From NCBI RefSeq assembly GCF_045679555.1, contig NC_092100.1, positions 29,327,106 through 29,391,105 on the forward strand: DNA of 64,000 bases, given 5' to 3'. The notes under the pieces are model-generated. The model did no database searches. It saw only the letters and a list, made by a program, of their open reading frames with translations, and was not told where the DNA came from. Below, in pieces: positions 24,572-51,313 of this stretch (its first letter is position 1; every line of letters starts with the position of its first letter). The translations under genes and the position numbers were made by a program. Origin of the DNA: Salvelinus alpinus. Taxonomy: Eukaryota; Chordata; Actinopteri; Salmoniformes; Salmonidae.

Positions 24572-25979
24572 ATGGAGAATAAGAGCACCTCCTCCCAGCT
24601 GCCCACTGCTCTGAGGCTAGGAAACACTGTTACCACCGATAAATCCACTATAATTGAGAATTTCAATAAGCATTTCTCCTTGGCTGACCGTGCTTTCCAC
24701 CTGGCTACCCCTACCCCGGTCAACTGCCCTGCACCCTCCACAGCAACCCGCCCAAGCCCCCACCATTTCTCCTTCACCCAAATCCAGATAGCTGATGTTC
24801 TGAAAGATGTGCAAAATCTGGACTCATACAAATCAGCCGGACTAGACAATCTGGACCCTCTCTTTTTAAAATGATCTGCCGAAATTGTTGCAACCCCTAT
24901 TACTAGCCTGTTCAACCTCTCTTTCGTATCGTCTGAGATTCCCAAAGATTGGAAAGCTGCCGCGGTCATCCCAATCTTCAAAGAGGGTGACACTCTAGAC
25001 CCAAACTGCTACAGACCTATATCTATCCTACCCTGTCTTTCCAAGGTCTTCGAAAGCCAAGTCAACAAACAGATTACCAACCATTTCGAATCCCACCGTA
25101 CCTTCTCCGCTATGCAATCTGGTTTCAGAGCTGGTCATGGGTGCACCTCAGCCACGTTCAAGGTCCAAAACGACATCATAACCGCCATCGATAAGAGACA
25201 TTACTGTGCAGCCGTATTCATCAACCTGGCCAAGGCTTTCGACTCTGTCAATCACCACATTCTTATTGGCAGACTCGACAGCCTTGGTTTCTCAAATGAT
25301 TGCCTCGCCTGGTTTACCAACTACTTCTCTGATAAGAGTTCAGTGTGTCAAATCGGAGGGCCTGTTGTCCGGACCTCTGGCAGTCTCTATGGGGGTGCCA
25401 CAGGGTTCAATTCTCGGGCCGACTCTCTTCTCTGTATACATCAATGATGTTGCTCTTGCTGCTGGTGATTCTCTGATCCACCTCTACGCAGACGACACCA
25501 TTCTGTATACTTCTGGCCCCTCTTTGGACACTGTGTTAACTAACCTCCAGACGAGCTTCAATGCCATACAACTCTCCTTCCGTGGCCTCCAACTGCTCTT
25601 AAATCCAAGTAAAACTAAATGCATGCTATTCAATCAATCACTGCCTGCACCTACCCGCCCGTCCAGCATCACTACTCTGGACGGCTCTGACTTAGAATAC
25701 GTGGATAACTACAAATACCTAGGTGTCTGGTTAGACTGTAAACTCTCCTTCCAGACTCACATTAAGCATCTCCAATCCAAAATTAAATCTAGAATCGGCT
25801 TCCTATATCGCAACAAAGCCTCCTTCACTCATGCTGCCAAACATACCCTCGTAAAACTGACCATCCTACCGATCCTCGACTTTGGCGATGTCATCTATAA
25901 AATAGCCTCCAACACTCTACTCATCAAATTGGACGCAGTCTATCACAGTGCCATCCGTTTTGTCACCAAAGCCCTATAA
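24572..25979 (+). pseudogene. LINE reverse transcriptase, frame-broken
   Basis: Pieces in order: QNLDSYKSAGLDNLDPLFLK (24572-24874), a frame change, CYRPISILPCLSKVFE-like sequence near 25010-25050, MQSGFRAGHGCTSA and [16 protein letters not shown] (25112-25300), another frame change, then [20 protein letters not shown] and the catalytic [10 protein letters not shown] (25390-25510). The thumb region with [16 protein letters not shown] continues to 25979. RT motif order is complete, but at least two frameshifts and a stop disable it. Confidence 0.85.
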
Positions 25980-26705
25980 ACTACCAACCACTGCGACCTG
26001 TACACTCTCGTTGGCTGGCCCTCGCTTCATACTCGTCACCAAACCCACTGGCTACAGGTCATCTACAAGTCTCTGCTAGGTAAAGCCCCACCTTATCTCA
26101 GCTCACTGGTCACCATAGCAGCACCCACTCGTAGCACGCGCTCCAGCAGGTATATCTCACTGGTCACCCCCAAAGCCAATTCCTCCTTTGGCCGCCTCTC
26201 AGTTCTCTGCTGCCAATGACTGGAACGAACTGCAAAAAGCACTGAAGCTGGAGACTCATATCTCCCTCACTAGCTTTAAGCACCAGCTGTCAGAGCAGCT
26301 CACAGATCACTGCACCTGTACATAGCCCATCTGTAAACAGCCCATCTATCTACTTCATCCCCATACTGTATTTATCTCTTCTTGCACATTCATCTTCTGC
26401 ACATCTATCATTTCAGTGTTTAATTGCCATATTCTAATTACTTCGCCACCATGGCCTATTTATTGCCTTACCTTCCTTATCTTACCTCATTTGCACTCAC
26501 TGTATATAGACTTTTTGTTTTCTTTTTTCTACTGTATTATTGACTGTATGTTTTGTTTATTCCAAGTGTAACTCTATGTTGTTGTATGTGTCGAATTGCT
26601 ATGCTTTATCTTGGCCAGGTCGCAGTTGCAAATGAGGACTTGTTCTCAACTAGCCTACCTGGTTAAATAAAGGTTAAATAAAAATTACATAAAAGGTGGA
26701 GGTGT

Positions 26706-27059
26706 TGGGGGTGTCCTATTGAGGGCGAAAGGACCTATTGGGGAGGGTATTCTTCATGGAGGTACATTCAGTCATAGTTTTGCTTATTTTATTATTATAC
26801 ATTGATTTATTTTTTTGCACTCAACATGATTATGGATACATGCACTCATGTTGACTTGTATATTTGAACTTTCTTTTTCGCCCAGAGTACAAATTTTAGA
26901 TGTATTATTGTTATTGCTATTTTATTATTGCTACTGTACCTACACTCTTAAAAACTGAAACAGAAAAAGTGTAAAAAAAAATGTAGGAAAAGCCATAAGA
27001 GGTAAAAGCACGATGGGATGAAATAACCACTTCCTTTTGTGACTAGAGTCTAATACTTC
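26706..27059. other. Unassigned sequence, no gene seen
   Basis: About 350 bp to the right of the LINE, A/T-rich, without recognisable features. Confidence 0.35.
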
Positions 27060-27230
27060 CTGTGGCACACATCAGATGGCATGATGGGTCACCAAAAATT
27101 ATTCTGAAGTGTGCCAGGCCTTGCTGTCCCAAGATAGAAAGGGGGGGGGGGGAACTTTGGCAGGCAATAATTAATTTTGTGGCTAGTCAATACTTTCTGT
27201 GGCACACATCAGAGTCAAATACTTTCTATA
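27060..27230. repeat. Inverted copy of 21770-21925
   Basis: ATTCTGAAGTGTGCCAGGCC, then a G-run, then TAATTTTGTGGCTAG and TACTTTCTGTGGCACACA, match the complement of 21770-21925. The end is locally duplicated (27195-27230). Confidence 0.7.
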
Positions 27231-27524
27231 GAACAAACTTCTCGTCAGGATAGTCAACCGAAATTAATAATTCATGTATGTGTGTTATATTAAACATAGA
27301 GGAGGGAATAAAATGTTGGCAAACAATAAACATTTCAGAACTACTAGTCGAATATGACATGGAAGAGATGACGAATTTTGGCAAAGATATATAGACTAAT
27401 ACACTTGAAACAAATATCCACACTTAAAACTGCAGACATTACTAGTGCATCCCCCGCGATCAAACCGATATATAAAATTAAACGCAGCCTAACGTGATCA
27501 GATATCTTAACTACCAAGTAAATC

Positions 27525-27605
27525 GCAGCAATGAAGAATTGGAGTGCGTGCACGTTCAAGCAAGTCGCAGCAATGAAGAATTGAGTGCGTGCGTGTTCAC
27601 GCGAA
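27525..27605. repeat. Two-copy tandem duplication of about 45 bp
   Basis: CGCAGCAATGAAGAATTG followed by GAGTGCGTGC occurs twice in a row, at about 27525 and 27567. Confidence 0.75.
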
Positions 27606-27796
27606 GGGGGATTCTGGCAGGCGGGAGAACACCGGAGATATATGTTTTTTTGCGGAAAGAGTAGTGTGCTGAATTTTGGATCAGTTATCTAATGTTTTCT
27701 CTTGTAATAAATACCATTTAATATAACACAAGCATATTGCTATTACATTGTTATAACTAACGTCTTTCAAAACAGGGTTTCTCACAAACTCATAAG

Positions 27797-28345
27797 CAGA
27801 TACTGAGACCCACACACACCCAGAGACAGATGGCTGACACAGACCTTTCATAAACACTGATAAGAAAAGGGTGCTTGGTACTGCATTTCACGAGATACTG
27901 AGACACACACATACCCAAGGACAGAGGGCTGACGTAAACCTTTCATAAACACAGATAAGACAGGAACATCTACGCACACACAAGATCTCCTCTTCAGTCT
28001 GAACATTTTACAGAGACACACAGAAATGTCAAAATAGGAACATCTACGCACACACCTAATCTCCTGTTTTAGCTGAACATTTCTGAAGACAAAGAACTAT
28101 ACTCAGAGCCAATGGGACAGTGATACTAGCCTGAAGGGGACCTCGCCCAACTCATCAGAACCAACCAGAGGACCAGAACTTCCAGACTCAACCTACTTTC
28201 TGTGCTGTATAAAATGTCTATGCATTCTGTTATCTGGGCTTATTTCTGCAAGTTCCATATGAGCTAAATGAATAAGTCCGTGCACGCTTGTACCAGATAT
28301 CTTTACTCTTAAATAAAACTGTCGCTTGTCATACAATTTACCACC
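27797..28345 (+). promoter_or_regulatory. LTR-like block upstream of nudt21 (putative)
   Basis: Two pairs of internal direct repeats are visible: GATACTGAGAC...CCTTTCATAAACAC at about 27800 and 27893, and GGAACATCTACGCACACAC at about 27963 and 28039. They are followed by a TATA-like TGTATAAAATG (28206-28216) and AATAAAACTG (28312 on). Repeated upstream elements, a TATA box and a close polyadenylation signal resemble U3-R of a retroviral-type LTR. No second LTR or coding region was seen and exact ends are not defined. Its right edge is about 110 bp from the nudt21 start codon. Confidence 0.4.
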
Positions 28346-28456
28346 TTGTCTGAATCGATCCTTGACCGGCTCACCCTTCTCCATATCCAATTATCAACAC
28401 TCTTCATTCCTGTTTTTGATTTTGACATAGGTGTATCCTGCTTATTTGGTGGAACG

Positions 28457-40795
<12,339 letters not shown>

Positions 40796-41195
40796 ATCCT
40801 ACTACTTGAATGTGGCGACACAAGGACTGTCTCTGTGAGTTCAGCCTGGGCAGAAGAGAATGGGCAAGCAGGATTTCACTACACTTCTCTTAAAACAGAG
40901 TCCCCAGTGATACTACACATTTAAATATTGATCTGGATGTTGTTTAGAAAATAAGAGAATGTATTAATCTTTCTGTGTCAACTTTTACAGAACTATTACT
41001 TTGTGACATGAAACATTTTGTAGTCACACAAGTATTGATTTTCTTTGTTTGTAGATGGGAGTTGACTGTTTTTAGAACATAGAACAGTGCTTGTTTTTTT
41101 TAATCATTGTAACATACTACTTTGTCATCTTTCATTACTTTTTAAGGAATTACCAAGGAGTTATCTTTTATTTTCAATTAAAGATGGCTTTAAAA
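40796..41195 (+). other. nudt21: nudt21 3' untranslated region (putative)
   Basis: A/T-rich sequence after the stop without repeats. An ATTAAA at 41177-41182 is a possible polyadenylation signal. The real end was not established. Confidence 0.5.
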
Positions 41196-41389
41196 CATGA
41201 AACTAAGAAACTGTTTCCCCTCTGACCAATTTCTCCATATTGCTGTTTCAATACCAATGGTAGGGTAGCTATCACACCAGTCTAAACAAAATGCAATCGT
41301 TTGTCTATTCCCAATTATCTACACATGATCCTATTTTCATCAATAGTGGTGTATAGAATGCTTTTCATTGATATTCATAAGAGCAGAAG

Positions 41390-41525
41390 GATATCAAGGA
41401 TTCTGTATGGAGGAATGGTTCAAGATCCCTCCCAACATGTTCTCCAATCTCATAAAAATACTGTTATCCTCGCAAGTGGAGGGTGCTAGAGTATTCAAAA
41501 CAGGGGTGCCAATAATTTAGACCCG
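41390..41525 (+). repeat. Remnant of a Tc1-like element 3' end
   Basis: CCTCGCAAGTGGAGGGTGCT followed by GGGGTGCCAATAATTTAGAC resembles the 3' end of a Tc1 family. Only the last part of the transposase region and tail seem present. Confidence 0.45.
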
Positions 41526-41597
41526 TATCTTAAAAAAAATAATAATAATTGTTAAACAATCTGTTAGAGCATTTTATATTAGTATAAAATATTTCAA

Positions 41598-44590
41598 AAA
41601 TCACATTTTATTGGTCGTGTACACATGTTTAGCAGATGTTATTGCAGGTGTAGCGAAATGCTTGTGTTCCTAGCTATAACAGTGCAGTAGTATCTAAAAA
41701 CAATTCACAACAATACACACATGTAAAAGAATGCAATTAAGAAATATATAAATATTAGTTTGAGCGATTTCAGAGTGGCATTGAATAGAATACAGTATAT
41801 GTATATTAGATGAGTAAACAGTATTTAAACATTAAAGTGGCCAGTGATTCCAAGTCTATGTATATTGGGCAGCAGCCTCTAAGGTGCTGGGTTGCGTAAC
41901 GGGGTGGAAGCCGGCTAGTGATGGCTATTTAACAGTCCGATGGCCTTAAGATAGAAGCTGTTTTTCAGTCTCTCGGTCCCATCTTTGATGCACCTGTACT
42001 GACCTCGCCTTCTGGATGATAGCGGGGTGAACAGGCAGTGGCCCGGGTGGTTGATGTCCTTGATGATCTTTTTGGCCTTCCTATGACATCGGGTGCAGTA
42101 GGTGTCCTGGAGGGCCGGTAGTTTGCCATTGGTGATGCGTTGTGCAGAACGCACCACCCTCTGGAAAGCCCTGCGGTTGCGGGCGGTGCAGTTGCCGTAC
42201 CAGGCGGTGATACAGCCCGACAGGATGCTCTCGATTGTGCATCTGTAAAAGTCTGAGGGTTTTAGGGGCCAAGCCAAATTTCTTCAGCCTGAAGTTGAAG
42301 AGGCGCTGTTGCGCCGCTTTCACCACACTGTCTGTGTGGGTGGACCATTTCAGATCGTCAGTGATGTGTACGCAGAGGAACGTGAAGCTTTTCACCTTCT
42401 CCACTGCTGTCCCGTCGATTTGGATAGGGGCGTGCTGTTTCCTGAAAACCACGATCAGCTCCTTTTGTTGACGTTGAGTGAGCGGTTATTTTCCTGGTAT
42501 CACTCTACCAGTGTCCTCACCTCCCTGTAGGCTGTCTCGTCATTGTTGGTACTCAGGCCTACTACTGTTGTCGTCTGTAAACTTGATGATTGAGTTGGAG
42601 GCGTGCGTGGCCACACAGTCATGGGTGAACATGGAATACAGGAGCAGGCTGAGCATGTACCCTTGTGGGCCCCCTGTGTTGAGGATCAGTGAAGTGGAGG
42701 TGTTTCCTACCTTCACCACTTGGAGGCAGCCTGTCATGAAGTCCAGGACACAGTTTCACAGGGTGGGGTTCAGACCCAGGGCCCGAGCTTAATAATGAGC
42801 AAACTTACAATGGTATTCCTCTAGTCCAGATAGGATAGGGCAGTGTGCAGTGCGATGGTGATTGCATCATCTGTGGATCTATTGGGGCGGTAAGTGAATT
42901 GAAGTGGGTCTAGGGTGTCGGGTAAGGTAGAGGTGATATGATCCTTAACTAGCTTCTCAAAGAACTTCATGATGACAGAAGTGAGTGCTATGGGGTGATA
43001 GTCATTTTGTTCAGTTACCTTTGCTTTCTTGGGTACAGGAACAATGGTGGCCATCTTGATGCAAGTGGGGACAGCAGAATGGGATAGGGAGAGATTGAAA
43101 ATGTCCGTAATCACTCCAGCCAGCTGGTCTGCGAATGCTCTGAGGACGTGGCTAGTGATACCGTCTGGGTCGGTAGCCTTGTGAGGGTTAATAAGCTTAA
43201 ATGTCTTACATCGGCTACGGAGGAGGAGAGCCCACAGTCCTTGGTAGCGGGCCATGTTGGTGGCACTGTGTTATCCTCAAAGCGGGCGAAGAAGGTGTTT
43301 TGCTTATCCGGAAGCACGACGTCAGTGTCCGCGACGTGGCTGGTTTTCCCTTTGTTGTCTGTAGACCCTGCCACATACGTCTCGTGTCTGAGCCGTTGAA
43401 TTGCGACTCCACTTTGTCTCTGTACTGACGTTTTGCCTGTTTGATTGCCTTACGGAGGGAGTAACTACACTTTGTGTTCGGCCATATTCCGTCACCTTGC
43501 CATGGTTAAATGCGGTGGTTCACACTTTCAGTTTTGTGTGAATGCTGCCATATGTTTACAGTTTCTGGTTTGGGTAGGTTATAGTTGTCATAGTGGATAC
43601 ATCTCCTATACACATCCTGATGACCTCAGTCACTGTGTCTGTGTATTCATCAATGTTATTCTGAGGCTACCCGGAACATATTCCAATCCGCGTGATCAAA
43701 ACAATCTTGAAGCATGGATTCCGATTGGTCAGACCAGCGTTGAAAAGACCCTAGCGCGGGTACTTCCTGTTTGAGTTTCTGCCTATAGGAAGGGAGGAAC
43801 AAAATGGAGTCTTCAGTAGATTTGCTGAAGGGAGGGCCTTGTAGGCATTTTGAAAAGTTGAATAGCAGTGGTCCAATGTTTTACCAGTGCAAGTACTATA
43901 GTCAATGTGTTGGTAGAACTAAGGTAGTCTTTTCCTCAAATTTGCTTTGTAAAAATCCTCAGCTACAATAAATGCAGCCTCAGGATATGTGGTTTCCAGT
44001 TTGCATAAAGTCCAGTGTAGTTCTTTGAGTGCCATCGTGGTATGGGCTTGAGGGGGAATATACATGACTGTGACTATAACCAAAGAGAATTCTCTTTGGA
44101 TGTAATACGGTCGGCATTTGATTGAGGTATTCTAGGTTGGGTGAACAAAAGGACTTGAGTTTCTGTATGTTATCACAATCACACCATGAGTGGTTAATCA
44201 TGAAACATACACCCCTGCCTTTCTTCTTCCCGGAGAAGTATTTATTCCTGTCTAGGCGATGTATTGAGAACCCAGATGGCTGAATGGAGGGGGATAGTAT
44301 ATCCCGAGAGAGCCATGTTTCCGTGAAACAGTATGTTACAATCCCTAATGGTTCTCTCGAAGGAGATCCTCGCCCTGAGCTCATTTACTTTATTATCCAG
44401 AGACTAAACATTAGCGAGTAATATACTCCGAAGCGGTGGAGAGTGTGCACGCCTCCTGAGTCGGACTAGAAGTCCACTCTGAATACCTCTTCTCCGTCGG
44501 CGGTGTTTTGGAGCAGCCTCTGGAATAAGTTAAATTGCCCTGGGGGGTGCGAACAAAGGATCCGATTCGGGAAAGTTGTAATGCTTGTGA
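41598..44590 (-). mobile_element. LINE (L2/CR1/Rex1-like), 3' end present, frame-broken
   Basis: The minus-strand element ends at the low coordinate with the complement of TCACATTTTATTGGTCGTGT, a typical 3' tail. RT pieces: [19 protein letters not shown] (43255-42821), GGPQGYMLSLLLYSMFT (42737-42540), VKSFTFLCVHITDDLKWSTH (42452 on) and SILSGCITAWYGNCTARNRR (42277-41915). Endonuclease traces lie at 44384-43980 (TETWLSRDIL, GRGVCFMINHSW). At least four frame breaks. It resembles the LINE at 6881-11225 but is a more diverged copy. Confidence 0.8.
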
Positions 44591-44591
44591 G

Positions 44592-44881
44592 TTACCGTCG
44601 CTCTAATATCCAAAAGTTGAGGGACAGGTTGTTGTCCTGGCACCACACGGCCAGGTCTCTGACGACCTTCCTATAGGCTGTCTCGTCGTTATCGGTGATC
44701 AGGCCTACCACTGTTGTGTCATCGGCAAACTTAATGATGTTGTTGCAGTTGTGCCTGGCCGTGCAGTCATGAGTGAACAGGGAGTGCAGGAGGGGACTGA
44801 GCATACACCATTTAGGGGCCCCTGTGTTGAAGATCAGCATGGTGGATGTGTTGTTACCTACCCTTACCACCTGGGGGCGGC
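44592..44881 (-). mobile_element. LINE RT fragment, left of a nested insertion
   Basis: On the minus strand it encodes [38 protein letters not shown] and AVWCQDNNLSLNF, the palm of the 6.9-kb LINE family with an intact FADD. It abuts another LINE copy at 44590 and the TIR element at 44882. Confidence 0.75.
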
Positions 44882-45303
44882 CAGAGCTGGGCGATATGCC
44901 CCCCCCCCCCCCCCCCCAAAAAATATATATATACAGTGGGGAGAACAAGTATTTGATACACTGCTGATTTTTGCAGGTTTTCCTACTTAAAAAGCATGTA
45001 GAGGTCTGTAATTTTTTATCATAGGTACACTTCAACTGTGAGAGACGGAATCTAAAATAAAAATCCAGAAAATCACATTGTATGATTTTTAAGTAATTAA
45101 TTTGCATTTTATTGCATGACATAAGTATTTGATCACCTACCAACCAGTAAGAATTCCGGCTCTCACAGACCTGTTAGTTTTTCTTTAAGAAGCCCTCCTG
45201 TTCTCCACTCATTACCTGTATTAACTGCACCTGTTTGACCTTGTTACCTGTATAAAAGACACCTGTCCACACACTCAATCAAACAGACTCCAACCTCTCC
45301 ACA

Positions 45304-46804
<1,501 letters not shown>

Positions 46805-48102
46805 ACTTTTGTTATTGACCAAATACTTATTTTCCACCATAATTTGCAAATAAATTCATTAAAAATCCTACAATGTGATTTTCTGGATATTCTTTTTCTC
46901 ATTTTGTCTGTCATAGTTGAAGTGTACCTATGATGAAAATTACAGGCCTCTCTCATCTTTTTAAGTGGGAGAACTTGTACAATTGGTGGCTGACTAAATA
47001 CTTTTTTTGCCCCACTGTATATATATGTGTGTATGTATGGTATTTTTCAAATTTGTGACGTGACCCTAGGGTGGCAACACATATATATTCTAAATTATTT
47101 CAATGGGTCTTTCTCCATTCGGATTGTTTTATACTGTTCAATTCAACCAAAAATAATTTCCTGCATTTCCATCAATTTCTGCATTTCCTGCAGTCATTTG
47201 AAATCAGATCCACACTGCCACGATATGGGCAAAAATACTAGGCTTTATTTTTTACCAAATGTTGCAATTGCAATTTAGATCAAAACACTTTTGTGAACTT
47301 TTGGAATCATGGAAATAGAATGTTTGTTATAATAATAGTGGGCACTTTGAATACAGTGTTTGACATGACAACGAATGAAAATGCCATGGACGAGTTATTG
47401 TGACAGGGTAGGAACCAAAGTGATTTTCAGTGTTTCCTAGAGGACCCTATAATCTTTGGCTACATTAAATCTTTATTCATATATCCAACATAGTTATGCT
47501 TCGCCTATTCCTGTTTGAGATAGAAGATACTGTTGCACAACATGCTGAGTTAAGCCTCCACCAGCACTGGTATCAAGCTGTATTAGCTAGCTACGTTTGC
47601 TCTGACTCAGTACTTTTATTAGCTAGTTAGCTAGCCAGCTAACTAGTGATTAGTATTAGTGGCTAACACGATTTAGCTAAACTTGCTAAGAAAATACAAA
47701 CTAGCTGTTTGCAGATGTAAGAACCACAAACTAATATTGTAATTATAGAACGCTTGTGGATTTATATTAAGACCAAAGTGGAAACAACATCGTCATCAAC
47801 ATTGTTGCATGTACTGCATTGACCATGCAGACGGAACGAAAGTGTCTCGTGGTCAAGCAACAACAAATGTGCTCCTTGAGTGACGGGGTGGGACTAGGTC
47901 TGTGTGGAAGGCGGCATGGAGAGAGCGGAGAGGGATGACTCAAATAGCGGAGTAAGCTATAAAAATGGATGTTACACATGGCGTATCAAATTTAACAAAC
48001 CAAACATTCAAATACTGTTATAGAAGGTAAAGTAAAAACCCAAACCGGTCCGTGCATAAATACCGATATATAGTAAAATACGGTATACCGCCCAGCCCGA
48101 TC

Positions 48103-49845
48103 AGGGACTATGGTGGTCTGATTGAAACATGTTAGTATTACAGACAGGGAGAGGTTGAACATGTCAGTGAAGACGCTTGCCAGTTGGTCAGCGAATGCTC
48201 GCTGTACATGTCCTGGTAATCTGTCTGGCCTTGTGAATGTTGACCTGTTTTAAAGGTCTTACTCACTTCCGCTGCGGAGAGTGTGATCACACAGCTGTTA
48301 CTCTCATGCATGTTTCAGTGTTATTAGCCTCGAAGCGAGGATAGTTTAGCTCATCCGGCTCGTGTCACTGGGCAGCTCTCGGCTGTGCTTCCCTTTGTAG
48401 TCTGTAATAGTTTGCAAGCCCTGCCACATCTGACTAGTGTCGAAGCTGATGTAGTACGATTCGATCTTAGTCCTGTATTGAAGCTTTGCCTGTTTGATGG
48501 TTCGTCGGAGGGCATAGCGGGATTTCTTATACACTTCTGGGTTAGAGTCCCGCTCCTTGAAAGCGGCAGCGCTAGCCTTTAGCTCAGTGCGGATGTTGCC
48601 TGTAATCTATGGCTTCTGGTTGGGGTATGTACGTACGGTCACTGTGGGGACTACGTCATCAAGGCACTTATTTATGAAGCATGTGACTGATGTGGTGTAC
48701 TCCTTCCTCAATGCCATTGGAAGAATCCTGGAACATATTACAGTTTGTGCTAGCAAACAGTCCTGTAGCTTACCATCTGCCTCATCTGCCTCTGAGTCAC
48801 TGGTGCTTCCTGTTTTAATTTTTTGTTTTTAATTTTTTTTGTAAGCAGGAATCAGGAGGATAGAATTATGGTCCGATTTGCCAAATGGAGAGTGATGGAG
48901 AGCTTTGTATGCGTCTCTGTGTGCGGAGTAAAGGTGGTCTAGAGTTTTTTTCCCCCCTCTGGTTGCACATTTAACATGCTGATAGACATTTGGTGAAACG
49001 GATTTAAGTTTCCCTGCATTAAAGTCCCCGGCCACTAGGAGCGGCGCCTTTGGATGAGCGTTTCTTGTTTGCTTATGGTGGAATAAAGCTCATTGAGTGC
49101 GGTCTTAGTGCCAGCATTGGTTTGTGGTGGTTAAAAGTCAGCTACAAAGAATATAGATGAAAACTCTCTTGGTAAATAGTGTGGTCTACAGCTTATCATG
49201 AGATACTCTACCTCAGGCGAGCAAAACCTTGAGACTTCCTTATCGTGCACCCGCTGTTGTTTACAAATATACATAGTCCGCCCCCTTTGTCTTAACAGAC
49301 GCCACTGTTCTATCCTGCCGATACAGCGTATATCCAGCCCAGCTGTATGTTGATAATGTTGTCGTTCAGCCACGACTACGTGAAGAATAAGATATTCGTT
49401 TTTAATGTCCCGTTGGTAGTTTAATCTTCCTCGTAGATTTTTTTTCCAATGATTGCATGTTCGCTAGTAGAACAGAAGGAAGGCAGTGGGGGTTTATTTG
49501 ATCGCCTACGAATTCTCAGAAGGCAGTCCTACCTCCGTCCTCTTTTTCTTATCTTCACGCAAATGACAGGGATTTGGGCCTGTTCCCGGGAAAGCAGTAT
49601 GTCCTTCACGTCGGGCTCGTCAGACTCGTTAATGGGAAAAAAAGTTTCTGCCAGTTTGTGGTGAGTAATCTCTGTTCTGATGTCCAGAAGTTATTTTCGG
49701 TCATAATGTTGCTGCTACCGTCTCTTATGTACAGAATAATATATCTTTTTATTTTTTTACAAACAACGCAAAAAAAACGAAGAGAAAAAAAATAGTTGGT
49801 TAGGAGCACTTAAAACGTCAGCCATCTTTTCCATCGCCATGATAC
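48103..49845 (-). mobile_element. LINE 5' part, right of a nested insertion
   Basis: Minus-strand pieces: pre-RT KKSRYALRRTIKQAKLQYRT (48534-48346), endonuclease MAGDFNAGKLKSVSPN (49035-48829) and the 5' region to about 49845. It is the same family as 6881-11225 and aligns with it colinearly (8000-9100, then 10711-11150). It ends exactly where a receptor-gene remnant begins, so it probably inserted into that gene. Confidence 0.75.
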
Positions 49846-49847
49846 CA

Positions 49848-50115
49848 TCAAGACACAGAATCAAGGCAAAGCATTATCAAGACAAGGAATCAGTCAACCC
49901 AACTCCACAAATGCAACTTCAGATCTCCGTTCCAGTTCAACTCATCAGATTAGTGTGAGCACTGCAGTAGCTTTGTGCGGTGCAAGTGATGATCAGACAG
50001 GTTCTTTGGCAGAATAAATGTGGTGTTTTGATTTTTGTGTTATAAATTGGTGTTATTACTTACACATCTTATGATTAGAAGTATGTAAGGCTACATTGTG
50101 GTTTTTGCAATGAAT
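49848..50115 (+). pseudogene. Receptor 3'-end remnant, copy A
   Basis: This matches 50735-51065, including codons for MQLQISVPVQLIRLV and the stop at about 49956-49958, then the same 3' sequence (TTTGGCAGAATAAATGTGGT). Everything upstream of the last about 35 codons is replaced by the LINE ending at 49845. A 23-bp segment present in copy B (CCAACACAGTGGTGTGG...) is missing here. Confidence 0.75.
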
Positions 50116-50165
50116 TTCCTTAACTCATTAATGTTGAAAAAAAGTCCCTTCCCCTGCCTTATGCC

Positions 50166-50841
50166 ACCACGAGTCTGGCAGTGGGTTTCTGCCTTGTCCT
50201 CGTCGCATGTGTCATAATAAGATGTTGGTGGGCCTCTGGGTACTGGTGTGTGTCCTCGCCTCCCCCACCATCTTCATTCGAGCAGTCGAGCCCAAGAGGG
50301 GACGGCTGAGGTGCCAAAGGAGTACAAGTTCGGACTGGGAGAAAGTGGCAGTTCTTCTGATGGAGACTATTTTGGGGTTTTTCATCCCTTTCTCCATCCT
50401 GGCCACTTCTTACTTTTGTCTCCAGAAGAAGGTTAGCAAACAAATCAATAGGTCCGAGCCAGTGGAGGTGGTCACAGAAGATAATTACTTAAGCATCAAA
50501 AGGCTGTCTCACAGCGTCGGAGAATGACCAAGCTAGTGACCTGCATCTTAGTGACCTTCATATTCTGGATGCCTGTAAATATCAATGTTTTAGATATCGC
50601 AACTACTTTAATCAAAACATCTGATCCGGGGGCCTACGACAACATGAAATCCTTTAGGAGGATTGTTGGGGATGCTGTCAAGACGTTGACCTTCATCATC
50701 AGCTGTTTGAACCCCTTCTTGTATGCCTCAAAGCAGAATCAAGACACAGAATCAAAGCAAAGCATAATCAAGACAGGGAAACCAACTCCACAAATGCAAC
50801 TTCAGATCTCCGTTCCAATTCAACTCATCAGATTAGTGTGA
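50166..50841 (+). pseudogene. Rhodopsin-family receptor fragment, copy B (LTB4R-like)
   Basis: A membrane receptor fragment from near the end of TM3 to the C-terminus. TM4 is KMLVGLWVLVCVLASPTIF. It is followed by an extracellular loop with one Cys (LRCQRS), TM5 (LLMETILGFFIPFSILATSY), TM6 with the FxxWxP pattern (LVTFIFWMPVNI) and TM7 with NPxxY (CLNPFLYAS). The order resembles leukotriene B4 and other chemoattractant receptors, but assignment is by eye. A frame change before TM4 (about 50190) and another at about 50522 break it, and TM1-3 are absent. A tail with 3' sequence continues to about 51065. Confidence 0.7.
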
Positions 50842-51313
50842 GCACTGCAGTAGCTTCGTGCGGTGCCAACACAGTGGTGTGGTGTAATCAGGCAAGTGAT
50901 GATCAGACAGGTTCTTTGGCAGAATAAATGTGGTGTTTGGTTTTTGTGTTATTACATTTATCACTTTGCAATATGTTTATAAATTCATGTTTTTATTACT
51001 AACACATAATTATCTTTTGATTAGAAGTATGTAAGGATACATTGTGGGTTTTGCAATGAATTTCCAATGTAACATCGATAGGTTTAGGCTACTACATGAT
51101 ACCCGAATTTTCCCTATACCCATCATGAGGTTGCTACAACCTAGCCTATGGCTGAAAGTTTACAGCATCGGCGCACGGGTCGAGAGAGAAATTGGAGTAA
51201 TCAAAGTGAGACAGGGACGCATTCAATACCGCCTTGCACACTCTTGCCTGCATGTAGCTAATTTGGGCGTAATCATTAGTCCAACGAGAGTTTCTATTGG
51301 ACAAGTTCAGGTA

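Larger units (their letters stand above)
23086..26694 (+). mobile_element. Near-complete LINE with target-site duplication
   Basis: A 3.6-kb APE-type non-LTR element. An 11-bp flank GGTCGAGGTGT (23075-23085) recurs as GGTGGAGGTGT (26695-26705), fitting a target duplication with one mismatch. In order it holds a 5' region, a 2A-like motif (23410-23433), endonuclease (to about 24130), a linker, and RT with YADD (25485-25496). The C-terminal LVGWPSLHTRHQTHW region follows, then a 3' end closing ACCTGGTTAAATAAAGGTTA. Several stops and frame changes inactivate it. Clade CR1/L2/Rex1-like by wording. Confidence 0.88.
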
